Below, in pieces: positions 38,440-50,393 of a DNA stretch of 64,000 nucleotides. The position numbers were made by a program, and so were the translations under genes. This stretch comes from Paramecium octaurelia. Its lineage: Eukaryota; Ciliophora; Oligohymenophorea; Peniculida; Parameciidae. Location of the stretch: assembly GCA_905182995.1 (NCBI GenBank), contig CAJJDP010000092.1, forward strand, positions 192,055 to 256,054, in the 5' to 3' direction. The stretch's first letter is position 1; every line of letters begins with the position of its first letter. The notes beneath the pieces were generated by a model, which searched no databases, was not told the DNA's origin, and worked only from the letters and a program-made list of their open reading frames with translations.

Positions 38440-41047
38440 TCAATTAACAAATGACATGCTTTTGTTCATTAATTTATGATTTAAAGCATTAGCAATATTT
38501 TCGATATTATATGAAGGATAATAATATTCATAACTACACACTTGATCTAAATTATCCTCACTCTCTTCTTATTATGGTATAATAGAACCAGTTTATGATT
38601 TAGGTTACTACATGATACTTGTCGATTGCATCTTTTTATTTAATGAACTTGAAGAACTAGTTTATCTGTTCTTTTGAGTTCTTTTAACCTATAATTCATT
38701 AGAGTTAGTAGATTTAACTAAGTTCACTTTAATCGAATTTTAAGTGTGTGAATAATCCACATGTTTATGTACAAACTTTCTACTATTATAGGAGGATTCC
38801 TTCTCTTCCAATTTTATAGGAGGCATACTGCTTTGTTAATGGGTTTAACTACTGAAAGTATTCTAAGGTGAATTAATGGTTTTAGGAACTTCAACAGTTC
38901 CATGTTTTTGATACATCGAATAACGAGAGGATTTCTCATCTTAAAAATCATTCAAAATAGAATCTTCAAAATTATTCGTACTTCCTTGCAATCTTCCCAT
39001 GACTTCATTGGTCAAATCAGTTTCTGAAGATATCTTGTTTGTAATTGCAAAGCTGATGGCAGTAATGCAAATAAGATTCTTATTCTATAAGGCATTAATC
39101 CTATTTCTGCCATTGTCTCTATAATAATTAACTCTATCATTGGGTTCAGATGTGTTATGAATAAGAATCAATTCTTTGAAATTCGGAACATAAAATACAT
39201 GTTTGCATTTCGTGAATGTGTGATTCCTATACCCGCAACAAGGACACACTTCTTTGATGTAATCTCTGAGCATACAGAACTTTTGGAAGTCTTAACCATG
39301 CATCTTAATTAACTACAAAAAGTCATCGATATCCACATGAGCCACCAAAGATTCGCTTAGACATCTCAAAGTTAAAGGACATTGAAGTTGTCGATAGAAA
39401 TATTAGATAGGGAATATATTGGTTGTAAGCACCTTATTACCAATGCATTAAGCGAAGTTTCCCTTCATTATGAAGAACAATTTATCCAATACTTAATATT
39501 GGTGATGCAATATTGTTCCATTAGGATAAGTCTAGGTTTTCAATTTTTAAGTCAAATCTTACAAAAAGCCTCTTGTAAATGGGAGATTTTCCAATAAGGG
39601 CATAAATAGTTCTTGTCTTATTTGATATTGTAAATCAGGTCTCAACCCACTCAAGTCAATAGGCTCCAATTTGTTTCGATTTTGATATCTTTATAAATTT
39701 TAACTAAGCTAAGCGCTGATCTTGTATTTCTATTGGGGCTTGTACTGTAAGAATTGTTTAATTAGATAAATTGTAACTAAGTAACCAATGATGGTGACTA
39801 TGATAGAAAGTACTCTCAGGGGTATTTTGGTATCTCCATTGATTTCCATTTGTCTATCATAGGGATTGCCACTGTTGGTCAACTAGAATATGGTCCATTA
39901 AAATGAGGTTATGTACATAGAAATATTACTGTCTGAGAATCTAATTATGCACGACATTTTACTAATCTTGAGCCAATCTTGAGTATAGCGTTGAGGAGGT
40001 GTGTATTAGTAAGATGGGGATGAAACAATATGTAACTTATGAGTTGATCATGCAGATTCTTTGTACTCTCAATAAGACAAGCAGAACTATTAAAGACTAT
40101 GTATAAATGTTACTAAAGTAATCGGATGCAAAAAATTTGAGCAAACAACTTATTAGATAAACTATATCCTAATATAGATACTGCTTAGCTATACTCCATC
40201 TGTTCTCTGTGTACATCTCATCGATGTAAACGCCAATGAAATAGTTACTCAAACTTTCAAGGATTGATAAAGCAACTTCAATAAGTTGATATTAATTACA
40301 AAAAGCTAAAAATAATTCTTGAGATTCATTGAATGCGAATTCCCAGAGGATTACCAAAAATCCTGTCATGTACATTATCAGCATGAAATAGCGAGTCCAG
40401 AGCACTTTTGGTGAGTAAGGATTAAATATAAAACAATTCTACGCTATGATATGAGCCTTATCATCTATTAACATTAAATGGGATTATTTAAGAATGTTTG
40501 GTTAAACGCACATAATTTTGCTGAGAAACTTGATAATATAAAACCATCTTTTGGGCCATTTGGGAATAGAGAATGAGTCTCCTTTGGGTAGGAGTGGGCT
40601 TCCTTGGACTTTGAATTTTGGAGAGGGATTGGGGAAATAGGAGGAGGAAGCCTTTCTCAATTATTCGCTATGTTTACGCAGGCCCATATCACTTTAATCA
40701 CTAAATTTTCGGCTATTTTTGGAGATCAACTTTCTGCCATTTATGTTTTGCATTTCTATTTGAAATAACTTCAAGGATTTATAATTTTCCTCGACTTCGT
40801 CAATTTTGTTAAATTCTCGTTTTTCCATTGACAATCGGGAACCAAAGATTTCGCCCTCCTCCAAACTTTCCTTATGTTCACTCTTCTACAACTGATTAGG
40901 ATCTTCAAAATTGACATGCTTCTACACTCCGGCTTGATATGCTTAAATCTCTTATTGGATTAGACGAGGAACTGCCAAAAATGTTTAAGATTGCTGGGAG
41001 GAATGCTGAGAGTTGCTTTAATCCAAACTATATTACTAATTAAACAT
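38440..41047 (-). CDS. six-helix cyclic-nucleotide-type ion channel with non-canonical filter
   Basis: 861 residues. The N-terminal 200 residues are cytosolic (Ser/Lys-rich). Six hydrophobic segments follow, with a voltage-sensor-like region (VLLVLLRVQRICMINSQ). A pore-like turn (MYITSFQWTIFQL, then TNSGNPYD) precedes the last helix (VLSIIVTIIGYLVTIYLI). A C-linker and a cyclic-nucleotide-binding-like domain follow (FTRGFLQDLTQKLKTQTYP, NGTILHHQYQVLDKLFFIMKG). The Cys/His cluster CPCCGYRNHTFTKCKH lies downstream. K+ channels show GYG at the filter; here it is SGN. A 22-nt TAG intron just before the pore keeps the frame. Ion selectivity cannot be predicted. Confidence 0.83.
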
Positions 41048-41191
41048 TTTTAATTGTTTTAGAAAAGTTTAATATTTTCAAATTAATGTAATGGAAGCGA
41101 TATATTGGATGCTCAGAGCAAGAGAACCTTAGATGTTGCAGAACGACCGAAATAAATTATAAAGAAATATTATTAATAAAATAACAGATTT

Positions 41192-42253
41192 ATGTTAAAT
41201 AAACCAGAGTTGTCAAAGGAATTGAGTGTTTTCCTTGAATTGTTGCATCAAGATAAGGAGGACTACAAGGGCTACGAGAATTATTTGATTGGCAGTGATC
41301 TCGATGACATGGAAAGTAAGAAGGGCATCAATAGGGATCTCTCAATTATCTATAGTTAACCTGAGAGCGAAGTATCGACTCAGAGAGACAATGCCTCTCT
41401 TAATATCGGGGATTTGTTTTCGTTAATTTTTAGAGATCTAGAAAATCAAGTGTATTCTACATTGTCGCAGCGAATCAAATAATTATAAGTAAGATGGTTA
41501 TTTAACCTAAGTAATAAATTCATATTTATATGATGAGAGTATCTGAGAAAATCAACGACTTCTCCTTATAGAACCAGAGTCTCGAAACCAACAATAAGCT
41601 ATTGGTTGAAGCTCTCAACTCATCCCAACAGGAGATTCAAGTCTTGACAGCCTCGCATGAAGAATCATCCCACAAATTGAAGAAATCTATCTAAGATTTG
41701 AAGAAATAATGTGTAATTTTAATTAATATCTATTAAGGAGGAATTAAACAAGTCTTTAGCTTACACACAACAGATCAATTCGAATTTGTTATAATAGATC
41801 GACAGGGAACAACAAAGCTATAAGAAGAACGAGGAAGAATTTAGGGATGCTTCTCAAAGATTAATTAAAAGCAATTAGGCTTTGCGGTATCCCATTAATT
41901 TTGAAATAGTGAAATCATCGTCAATATCGGCAACATCTCTCCTATGCACAAGAGTAAATTGCAAGAAGTCATCAAATACTTGACTGAAGGAAGAGATGCG
42001 AGACAGACAGAGCTCAGGAGTGGACATAGTTAATCCAGAAGATAAAAGGAGAATAATAGTCTAAATTATTGTATCTCAAAATTATCATCTAGCCACCCTC
42101 AACATCAGCAGTTCTAAAAACAAAAAATCAATGTCTCCTCAAGGATTCACATCCACAAGAAAACAACAAGGCGTCAATGTGCTGGATATAAATTATTAAA
42201 TATCTTATAAAGAGTTATTTTTAAAGAGTTTAAAAGTAGCAAAGTAAAAATGA
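41192..42253 (+). CDS. unknown coiled-coil protein
   Basis: 322 residues starting MLNKPELSKELSVFLELLH. A short coiled coil (residues ~110-210) is flanked by Ser-rich tails; the end reads SPQGFTSTRKQQGVNVLD and a basic C-terminus. Introns: 23 nt (AAG), 25 nt (AAG), 23 nt (TAG), 22 nt (TAG); after removal the length is divisible by three. An upstream ATG at 41091 opens only a 34-codon frame and is not used. Convergent with the next gene, 29 bp apart. Confidence 0.7.
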
Positions 42254-42282
42254 AACAGTATTAATTTATTTTATTACTATTG

Positions 42283-42794
42283 TCACATCTATCCAAAATG
42301 TTATGTGATATTAAGTTGATCATTTTCTTAATATTCTAATTACTCGATGTAAAATTGCTAACTCTAATAAGATTCTTGAAGCTAAGTGTTTTCGATAATC
42401 AGGTCTTCTAACCTATTTGTCAATTAAGTGATTTAATCTTGGAATTAATCTAAATTCACTTCAAATTAGAGTGCCTGCTCAGTTTTATCACTTTAAAGTT
42501 TCTAATTAAAATACAATAGAGTACATCTAACTATTTTTGGAGAATGTTGTTTTTTCGAATGGCTTCGGATAAAATTTAGGACATGTTCTCCCTTTGTTTT
42601 GTTAATTCTTAGATCTGATTTTGTATTTCCTTATTAGATTAATTCTGAGAGAAAGAGTTGCCATGAACTCTGTTGACGATAAAGGATTGCGGATGTTTAT
42701 TTTCAACGACTGCTCGGATTGGCAATCTGTCATCCAATCTCTAGGTCAGATTCAAGATGCTATTGTGATTGGAAAATTGTCTAGTTGGAGTCAT
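42283..42794 (-). CDS. small coiled-coil protein
   Basis: 162 residues (MTPTRQFSNHNSILNLTQRL). The first 55 residues are polar. The rest forms two coiled-coil stretches split by a 23-nt TAG intron. It ends ENDQLNITQHFGQM. No family recognised. Confidence 0.65.
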
Positions 42795-43159
42795 GTCTAA
42801 ACAAACATGGATTGGTCGGACATTGGTTGGAGTAATGGCAAATCTAGTTCTTGGGACAGGTGCTTGTATTAGCATTTTTAATTAAATAACAGTCACTTAA
42901 ATAAAATTAAGTAGCTGAAATGAATTATTTATTGATAACAAGGAATTCTATGGAAGGAGAGCATGAAGGATTGATTGGATGGGGAGTGAATAAGAATTAG
43001 GAGGGTGGTATTTAAATAGCAAAGTAATTTGGTTAATTTTGAATAAAATAAATAAAATTAAATTAATGATGAGATTTAGGCTGATTCATCTTGTATGATT
43101 TCATGATTCCAATTCTTTCCCCAACTGATAGATATATTGCCAATATTTTATATATATAA
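42795..43159. other. intergenic, one short frame only
   Basis: A 37-codon frame MDWSDIGWSNGKSSSWD... starts near 42809 and is not convincing. Otherwise AT-rich, presumably promoters of the flanking divergent genes. Confidence 0.35.
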
Positions 43160-44713
43160 ATGAATTAAGAGAAAGATTGCTCTTATATGTAACAGGTTAA
43201 ATTTGATTTGCGTCGCCGAAGGATACACAATGGACACTCAGGGTTTGATTGTGAAGTACAGAAACGCAGAAATTCTTTCTCTCTGAGTTCTGATGCTTGT
43301 AAGAGTCCTCAAAGGAAGGCGACAAAATACTTCGAAAATCAAAATCCAGGATAGAATGCGTATTTCTGGAGTTTGATAAAGTCAAAGCGCAACGAGAATG
43401 AATAGTTTATTCAATAGCTTAAGTCTATGGATCCAATATAAGTGAATGAAGTCGAGCCAAGATTGTAATTTTTACTAAGAAGCTTTGGTTATGAGGATGA
43501 GAAGTCTATGTTCGAGATTGTAGAGAATGTGCAATAGAATTAGAGATGCCAACAATGGACATAGGAGGAATCTCGCATCTTGATTTGGGCGATTTGTAAA
43601 TTGGGAGTGTAACATAATTCATGGAAGGAGTTAGGCAATCTATTGAATCGTTCAGTTAAAGAATTGAAAACGCATTGGACTGAATTGATCCATCATACAC
43701 AAAGAGGATTGTTGTGGACAACCCAGGAAGATTAGACATTATAAAACATGATAATGACCTACTTGAATAATTCATAGACCATCAATTGGAAGTGTATGGC
43801 CAATGTTCTCAATAAGTCTGATAAGCAATGTTAAGATCGTTGGTACAATACGCTTGATCCTTCGATATCAAAGGAGGCTTTTAAAATTGAGGATGATTTA
43901 TAATTGTTATAGTTGGTGTAGAAGTATGGTAAGAGGTGGAGGCGAGTGCAGAGGGAGTGGTCATTGAATAGAAAGAGGTCTCGTTATGACTTGAAGAAGA
44001 GGTTCTACGAATTATTAAATTAACCAGATTCAGGTTATGATAGTGATACATCTTCAAATTCTTCTTCGAAATATAGGAAATTGAATTAAGATGATATGGA
44101 TAAAATATAGAAATTGATTTCGGAGATGCAAATTAGTGAGGGAATGCAATTAGAAAATAAATTAGGCAAGGACAATTTACTCAAGAACAAATTGTTGAGT
44201 ATTGCCAAGTGTGACCTTGATAAGATGTTGAATCAATAGAGAAAAATTAAAATACAATCTGCAAGCACACCGACAGATGAAAAGAAGTATGACATTCAAG
44301 TGGAACCGGATGAAGTCATCATGAACACTCCTTCTATAATGAACTCACTATCGAGATGTCTATTGAAGATCAACTTAGAAACTGAGGATGATCAATTGTC
44401 TTTTGATAAATTGGCAGTGCCAAAGGTTTAATATAATGTAGATTCAGTTGAACATCTGAAACATGAAGATATTTTTGATATCTAATTTGCATTAGTTAAT
44501 GATAAAACAAATACTTTATATTATGCTAATTTAGAATTCATGCAACAACTGATCAATCTGATTACCAATCAAAGGAAATTGATGCAACTGACTGATATGA
44601 ACAAACAACCATAGAAAACCAAGAAGAAATTCAGTTCTTAACAATTGATTCAAGTGTACCCCAACAAAGTCGGGTTGTCACAATTTAGTTAGGATGATGC
44701 TAATAAACAATGA
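43160..44713 (+). CDS. Myb/SANT-repeat DNA-binding protein
   Basis: 517 residues in a single exon, unusual here because most genes have introns. Tryptophan-spaced Myb repeats begin near residue 130: QQWTQEESRILIWAICKLG..SWKELGNLLNRSVKEL..HW, then GLLWTTQEDQTLQ...INWKCMANVLNKSDKQCQDRW, then a third unit KYGKRWRRVQREWSL. A Ser/Asp-rich linker and a helical C-terminus follow. Repeats 1 and 2 carry the usual hydrophobic pattern; the third is degenerate. A sequence-specific nuclear regulator is inferred. Confidence 0.88.
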
Positions 44714-44762
44714 ATAATTATTTCAACTAATTTACAACTCTTATTTTATATATTTATTTTGA

Positions 44763-46042
44763 ATGGACTTTTAATTGCCCAAGAGGTATGGACTCAACAA
44801 ACCTACTTTTAAAGTGATGTACAGTATATCCTAATAAGGGCTGGCTAACATTTTGCCAAATTCGATTCCTCACTCAAACCACTCAAAAATCTGAACACAT
44901 TCATTGATCTCTCTAAACCCATTAAAGAACTCAATTACATCGAACACAGAAAGGTTCGTCAGATTATGCAGCATCTCAAATTCCAATCCCAGAGTCGCAG
45001 ATTCATAAACCATTAGGATGAATAGATCGCTGCTATCAGTTAACAATTGGAAATGGAATTAGAAAATCTGGCAAGAGAAGATTGTCCAACACCCCAAGTC
45101 GATTTAGTCAAACTCAAATTCCCACCTGAAATGCAAACTAAATTTGTACATGAATCAGCAGCTACTCTCGAAACTCATTACAATCTGCACCGAATCAAAG
45201 AAAGAATGAATCATCGCAACATTACCTTAACAGAAAGTGATCTACTCAATAAAATTACATCAATCAATTTCTAAACTGCCAGAAACACTGATACTAAAGA
45301 ATTTTATCATAATTTTAATAGTTCTCATCCAAGAGCACAGAAAGAACAACATTTATTAAGTCTTGATGAAAAGTACCAAATACTTAAGGAATATTTAAAA
45401 GAAAGAGGCATAGTGGTTGGAAGGAAGGAATCTGTTCCTAATGAAGGATACTTGTAATTCTATCATGAAGCAACCAACAGATTAATGAGATAAACAAAAG
45501 AGCAGTAACTCTTGAAATTCAGAAAGAGTATTACTCTCAAGACTGCTCCTGACAACTAGGATCATTCTCCACTTAAAAAAATGAGCATAACCAAAATTAC
45601 CACTGTGCCAACTACTGTAGGAACCACACCTGCCTTGAATGGTGTAACTCCTAGTAATTTGACTACCCTTCATTAATCCATAATCAGATTGAATGCAGGC
45701 AACAATAGTTCCCCAGTCTTCATTTCTCATAGACATAGGATAGAAAGAGAGAAATCACCTGAAAAACCTTACTCTGAAAAATGGCAGGATTTTTAAAATA
45801 AGACTGAGGCTTTGCAAAGCTATTACCTTCACGAAGGAAAGGAATGCTAACAGACTTTGGAAGATTTGGAGAACACTATAGAAAAACCTTACTTGAGACA
45901 CTTCAATCAAATCATCAAAGTAGAGTAAGAACAAGGAAATTTGGAAGAGGAATAAAAACAAAACAAAATAATGAGAAAGAGAAAATAGAACTTGCCTAAA
46001 AAATTAAGAATGCAGAAGATCTTCAAATCTGAATTATAATGA
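44763..46042 (+). CDS. unknown Lys/Gln-rich protein
   Basis: 419 residues (MDFQLPKRYGLNKPTF). A 20-nt intron (GTACAG...AAG) near residue 18 is required. Mostly helical and polar, with a block LSKPIKELNYIEHRKVRQIM and a long Ser/Thr/Pro linker (TTVPTTVGTTPALN). It ends in basic stretches (RKRKQNLPKKLRMQK), suggesting nuclear or nucleic-acid association. Same strand as the Myb gene, 49 bp apart. Not recognised. Confidence 0.75.
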
Positions 46043-46127
46043 TTTATGTGTGTGATTCTATAATTAGTTTCCCTAAATTAAGAAATTTGAGTATATATAT
46101 AGGCTTAATACATGAACCTCAAGGCAA

Positions 46128-46198
46128 GTCCTATTAGTGTAATGGTAACACGTGAGATTCCGGCTCTCGAGTTCGAGGTTCAATTCCTCGGTGGGACG
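46128..46198 (+). tRNA. tRNA-Arg (anticodon CCG)
   Basis: A 71-nt cloverleaf without intron. Acceptor stem pairs GTCCTAT with GTGGGAC (two G-U pairs). D-stem GTGT/ACAC encloses AATGGTA. Anticodon stem TGAGA/TCTCG holds loop TTCCGGC, anticodon CCG, which reads CGG. T-arm CGAGG TTCAATT CCTCG is canonical (B box). Discriminator base G. The CCA end is not encoded, as normal in eukaryotes. Confidence 0.95.
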
Positions 46199-46207
46199 TT
46201 TTTTTTT
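46199..46207 (+). terminator. RNA polymerase III oligo-T terminator
   Basis: Nine T residues follow the tRNA discriminator base directly, the standard pol III termination signal. Confidence 0.85.
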
Positions 46208-46517
46208 ATGATAATATAGATCATCAAATCAATTGAGCATTCCAAATAGCTACTTTTTGAATACAAAATCTATCATTGATTTATGTGTCTAAATAGTTAT
46301 ACACATCAATTCATTATTGTTATTATTATTGCTTTTACAATACAGTCTATTAGGAGAATACGTAATTCTTCTTTGTTAGAATGTGCTAGTCAGCATTTCT
46401 TTAATATTTTTGTGATGATAGATGGGGTCTAGTATGCAGTTATAAATCAATTTATGAGATTTTGGATGCTTAAAGTAAATAAACAATTAATATTATAAAC
46501 ATCTAATAATTATACAA
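46208..46517. other. intergenic, nothing seen
   Basis: About 310 AT-rich bases between the tRNA and the GET1-like start. No frame or second tRNA. Confidence 0.45.
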
Positions 46518-47099
46518 ATGTGTTGCCTCCTTTTATCATTGCTCTTTGTCTTGATATACAAATATGTGATTTCTTATTTGAGAAAACAAGATGAATTGAA
46601 ATAGTAATAATATGCAAACAGAGCGCCTCCTTAGGTTCCAGAAACAGAGTTATCCACACAATATCAATCTCTCAAATCAGAGGTCTAAAAGATGAAGCAG
46701 GATGCTGAGGCATTGAATACAACTGAGACATTTGCAAAGTATAGTAAACTTCAGCGATAATTGATTCCAAAGGAGGAATTATTAGAATAACTAAAGAAAT
46801 AATATGAGGAATATTAGGAATCATTTATAAAATAGTGGGAAGCTGAATAATCAAAAATCCCAAAACCCCCCTCAATATCTAAATAGCTTAAATACATTGA
46901 TTATTTGATAAGTATTGTAATGATATTAGGATTCTGGCCATTTTACATTGAACTAAACAATGTTACTCTCGATCAATTTAATCCTATTTTAGGATCTATT
47001 GGTTACAAATAAAATGAATATAATCGTAGTTCAACACAGCTTTGGGGTACAAATTGGGTATTCTGCTGTCTTGTTGTGGGATAGTTAATTTTTAGATGA
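46518..47099 (+). CDS. GET1: GET1/WRB-like tail-anchored protein insertion receptor
   Basis: 193 residues, no intron. An N-terminal helix (LLLSLLFVLIYKYVISYL) is followed by a coiled coil with the GET1/CHD5 signature (FAKYSKLQRQLIPKEELLEQ). Two C-terminal helices follow (IDYLISIVMILGFWPFYI and WVFCCLVVGQLIF). This three-helix ER protein with a cytosolic coiled coil binds the TRC40/GET3 chaperone and inserts tail-anchored proteins. Length and topology fit WRB/GET1. Confidence 0.88.
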
Positions 47100-47260
47100 A
47101 TGAGTGTATAATAATATATAAGCATTGTTATTTTGATTTATATCTGTCGCTAAATTTAGTTTTTCATTATTAATTATTTTCCTAATTTAAAATAGAGGGA
47201 GAATGTGATTTAGGTCCATTATTATAAAAATTACTTATAATAATTAAAAATCATAGGGAT

Positions 47261-47731
47261 ATGGTATTGAATGATTATATTCTATAGCCTCAGAAAGTTA
47301 AAATTAAAGAAAATAGGATTGTTATTGGTTACACATTAATTCAGATTCACCAATTAAAGATTTTGAAAGATTAAGAAAATTTGATAAATCTCAATAATAT
47401 CTTGAAATTTACAGCTTAATTTAAGAGTTTAAATAGATATAATAATCAAATAAAGTGTTACAATGCTGAAATTGAATATTGAGTAGGTAATTTAACAGAG
47501 AAAGATTACTATATCCTTAATAACAGTAAGCTGTTTTAATCGAAAGAGTGTTACTTAGGTCAAACATTTTCAGGAAGAATACTGGACGAAACCAGTATAT
47601 AATATATCTGCATTGTTAATAATCTTGCCGACTTAGTAGAATTGAAATGGAGGTTTTCTTGGAATCCATACAGTGAAGGATTTAGTTTGTTTACCAAAGG
47701 GGAAGTTTAGTCCTGGAGGAATGAGGATTGA
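47261..47731 (+). CDS. possible small protein
   Basis: 146 residues if a 30-nt GTT...TAG intron near 47470-47500 is removed; without it one TGA breaks the frame. Contains FNLTEKDY-like polar stretches and an aromatic C-terminal part (DLVELKWRFSWNPYSEGF). Length after splicing is divisible by three. No homology recognised; an alternative is a decayed gene. Confidence 0.45.
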
Positions 47732-47865
47732 ATACAGTTATGCAAGTAAGGATATATGATAAATATTCTCATAATTTTAAGATTGAATAATTTATGGAAA
47801 ATATATAGGACTCATATATATGTTTTATTGGTTTTAGGGAATTATTAATAATTTTATATTGGTAG

Positions 47866-48843
47866 ATGGACATCTTGCCTTATCAACCTCGAATAGGTTT
47901 TACAAGAACTTAAAGGGTAAGATCTATGCTTTAAACTCCTATAAGTTTACCTCAAACTAGCTCGACTAATTTTAATCAAAACATTCAGGGATAAAATCAG
48001 TCTAACATCTAATTTAAAAGGAATCGATAGCTTCGTAATAGCTTCAGCGAGTTACCAGGATTTTAATTAAAGAACTACCAATTTTAAGGAACTTTGGGGA
48101 AGGGTTAATTTGCGAAGGTCTACAAGGCGTAAAGAAAAAGTGATGGTTTGATTGTGGCCATCAAAGTTTATGAGAAATGCTTTTTGAACATGATGAGGAA
48201 GTAGAATATCCAGAGAGAGATCAACATATTGAATCAGTTGGAACATCCAAATATCATAAAGTTGATTGAGGTGGTTGACAATTTGAGGGGAATAAATTTG
48301 ATAATGGAATATGGGGGAGATGAGAACTTGAGAGATCTTTCTAATAGATCGGAAAGTAACATTAAACAGATAATTAGACAGATGACAAGAGCCTTGAATT
48401 ATCTTCAAAGCAAATAGATCATACATAGAGATTTAAAGCTGGATAATGTATTAATAAACAATGGTGTGGTTAAACTAATTGATTTCGGATTTGCAGTTTA
48501 AACAGACGGCAATAAATTATCTGTGTTTTGTGGCACTCCAAATTATATGGCGCCAGAATTACTGCTAAAGATTGTTTGTTATTCTTATGAAGTGGACATG
48601 TGGGCATTAGGGATAATCCTGTATCATTTGATAGCCATTGCATATCCTTTCAAAGGGAAGAATGAACAGGAATTGTATGCTTGCATCAAATAGGGATTTT
48701 ATTAGAGACCATAGAGCATCAGTGAGTTGGGATTCCAATTCCTGGATAAATTGCTTACGAGTAATCCCAGAAAAAGAATAACTGCTAAGGAAGCTCTTTT
48801 ACACAAATGGTTAATCGAACCTATGATAAAATATTATGATTGA
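47866..48843 (+). CDS. Ser/Thr protein kinase
   Basis: 325 residues in one exon. A 70-residue Ser/Asn/Gln-rich N-terminus precedes a complete kinase domain: GTLGKGQFAKVYKA, IVAIKVYEK, HRDLKLDNVLI, IDFGFAVQ, CGTPNYMAPELL, VDMWALGIILYHLIA and NPRKRITAKEALLHKWL. All catalytic residues are present (VAIK Lys, HRD, DFG). The domain ends six residues before the stop, so no regulatory tail. Resembles the CAMK/PLK4/ULK branch; the exact family cannot be fixed by eye. Confidence 0.9.
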
Positions 48844-48858
48844 TTTTAATTTCATTCC

Positions 48859-49999
48859 TCATTTATAAACTCTCTCTGGGTTGTATTCCCAAATAGTTAG
48901 TTGTGGTATTTTAAATCTACAATAGGTTAATAGATTGCTTTTCCATCCATAACTAAATGGAGATCCATTCCTTCTTTATAACTCTTGCAAATAAGAGATC
49001 TTATTCCAACTATAGAATTCCCCTATTCTAAATAACAAATAATACAAGTAGTTAAATTTTGAAACGAAAGAAATGTTTGAAAACACAGTAATCTTGTTAC
49101 CAAGATTCCAAAAAATATGGTTACTGCAAAAAAGTAAATTGAAAAGAACTTTAAGAGAGGATTGTAATGATCAAATTCTAGATTTTGCAACGTCTAAAAA
49201 CTAGTTTATTGAAACTTAATACGCTAATAAACGCATAGTAGATTTCTTGAATCTAAAATACTAAAAACCAATAATAGACACATCTATTCCTTTCTCCAAT
49301 GCAATTGCCAGCCCAAGGACAATGATGGTCATAACAAGCTACACATTTGTTACATGATTAACAATGTTTAGCTCTTGCAATTTGGTCAATTGAACAAATT
49401 GGACAATATCTAATGTATTCAAAAATGTTGAACCTTTTCTCTATGAAAACCTTATTGGTTGCCCTAGTTGATTGAGTAATCTTGTTTCTCTCTGACATTC
49501 CTGGAGAATATTGTTCACTTATAAACTCATTCTAAACAGAATGCACTTAAATAGCTAGAGATGGTTGAAGTTTGTTGTTCCTTCTTTTCTCTTCGCTCTT
49601 ACTAATCTGAGAAGACTTCTCTTCTTATTTCTGTGCATTGACATCCTTTTATTCATCATTATTGGTGATTGGAACTATGGTTTCATGTTCATTTTAGCTT
49701 GGAATCGAAAAGGCTTATGTGGATGGCTATTTGGAATCGAAATCTTGGAACATTTTTTATGCATTATTGGATTTAAAAGGAGATGGATATTTGTCTGGAG
49801 TTTTAGCAAAAGAGGGAATTTAATTCATGTCAAATTCTGGCATTTGATTAACATCCAATGAGGCTTCACATGGTAATTCTCTTTCAAATATTTAAATTAA
49901 ATACTATTCGTTTTCTGATTTTTATTCTTATATTGGGTTTTGTTATTCAATAATTGGATAAGTTCTAGCATTCGAAGGCAAGGCTTAAAATTAAAACAT
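48859..49999 (-). CDS. DHHC-type palmitoyltransferase
   Basis: 359 residues. The N-terminal 150 residues are polar. The DHHC cysteine-rich domain reads [39 protein letters not shown] (catalytic DHHC at about 49320-49331). Two helices follow ([21 protein letters not shown]), then the TTxE motif as TTWEF and an NPF-like end ([15 protein letters not shown]). Introns of 38 nt and 23 nt fit the frame. Most DHHC enzymes have four helices; I see two clear ones plus a weak one before the cysteine cluster. It could modify the neighbouring acylation-type proteins, but that is only context. Confidence 0.85.
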
Positions 50000-50010
50000 T
50001 TTGCGTTTTT

Positions 50011-50340
50011 ATGTCATTTAATTTGAACAATCCGTATTGCTAGGACTCCTGATTATCAGATAGCCAGGCTAATTCTTAAAATGCTATTTACATCTTTGAA
50101 AGAAGTCAAAGCATAAAATATCAAGGACAATATCATTACAAAAGCAAAATAATAAAAAGAAATTGTTGAAAAATCGAAGAATTGAGGATTAAGGATGCTA
50201 TTTATCACTAAAGTGCTTCCTTAAAGTATCACATAAAGAATAGGGGCTATTTTAGTAAGTTTATTCTATACCTATCTTCATATTTCTTAGTGTTTTTAAT
50301 TTATTAATGTTTGAAATCTCTAATATTGATATTCCTATAA
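50011..50340 (+). pseudogene. small frame broken by one TGA, ending in a hydrophobic segment
   Basis: ATG 50011 (MSFNLNN) needs a 30-nt TAG intron, then reads QANSQNAIYIFERSQSIKYQ up to a TGA near 50173. The same frame continues with charged residues and a hydrophobic end (FILYLSSYFLVFLIY). Either a 43-residue protein or a broken tail-anchored gene. No family recognised. Confidence 0.35.
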
Positions 50341-50393
50341 TATTATGGTATGAAAATATAATATAATATATAATATCATAAAAATATTTAATG

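Noticed and set aside
48067-48426. 119-codon minus-strand ORF
   Set aside because: Antisense to the catalytic part of the kinase at 47866-48843.
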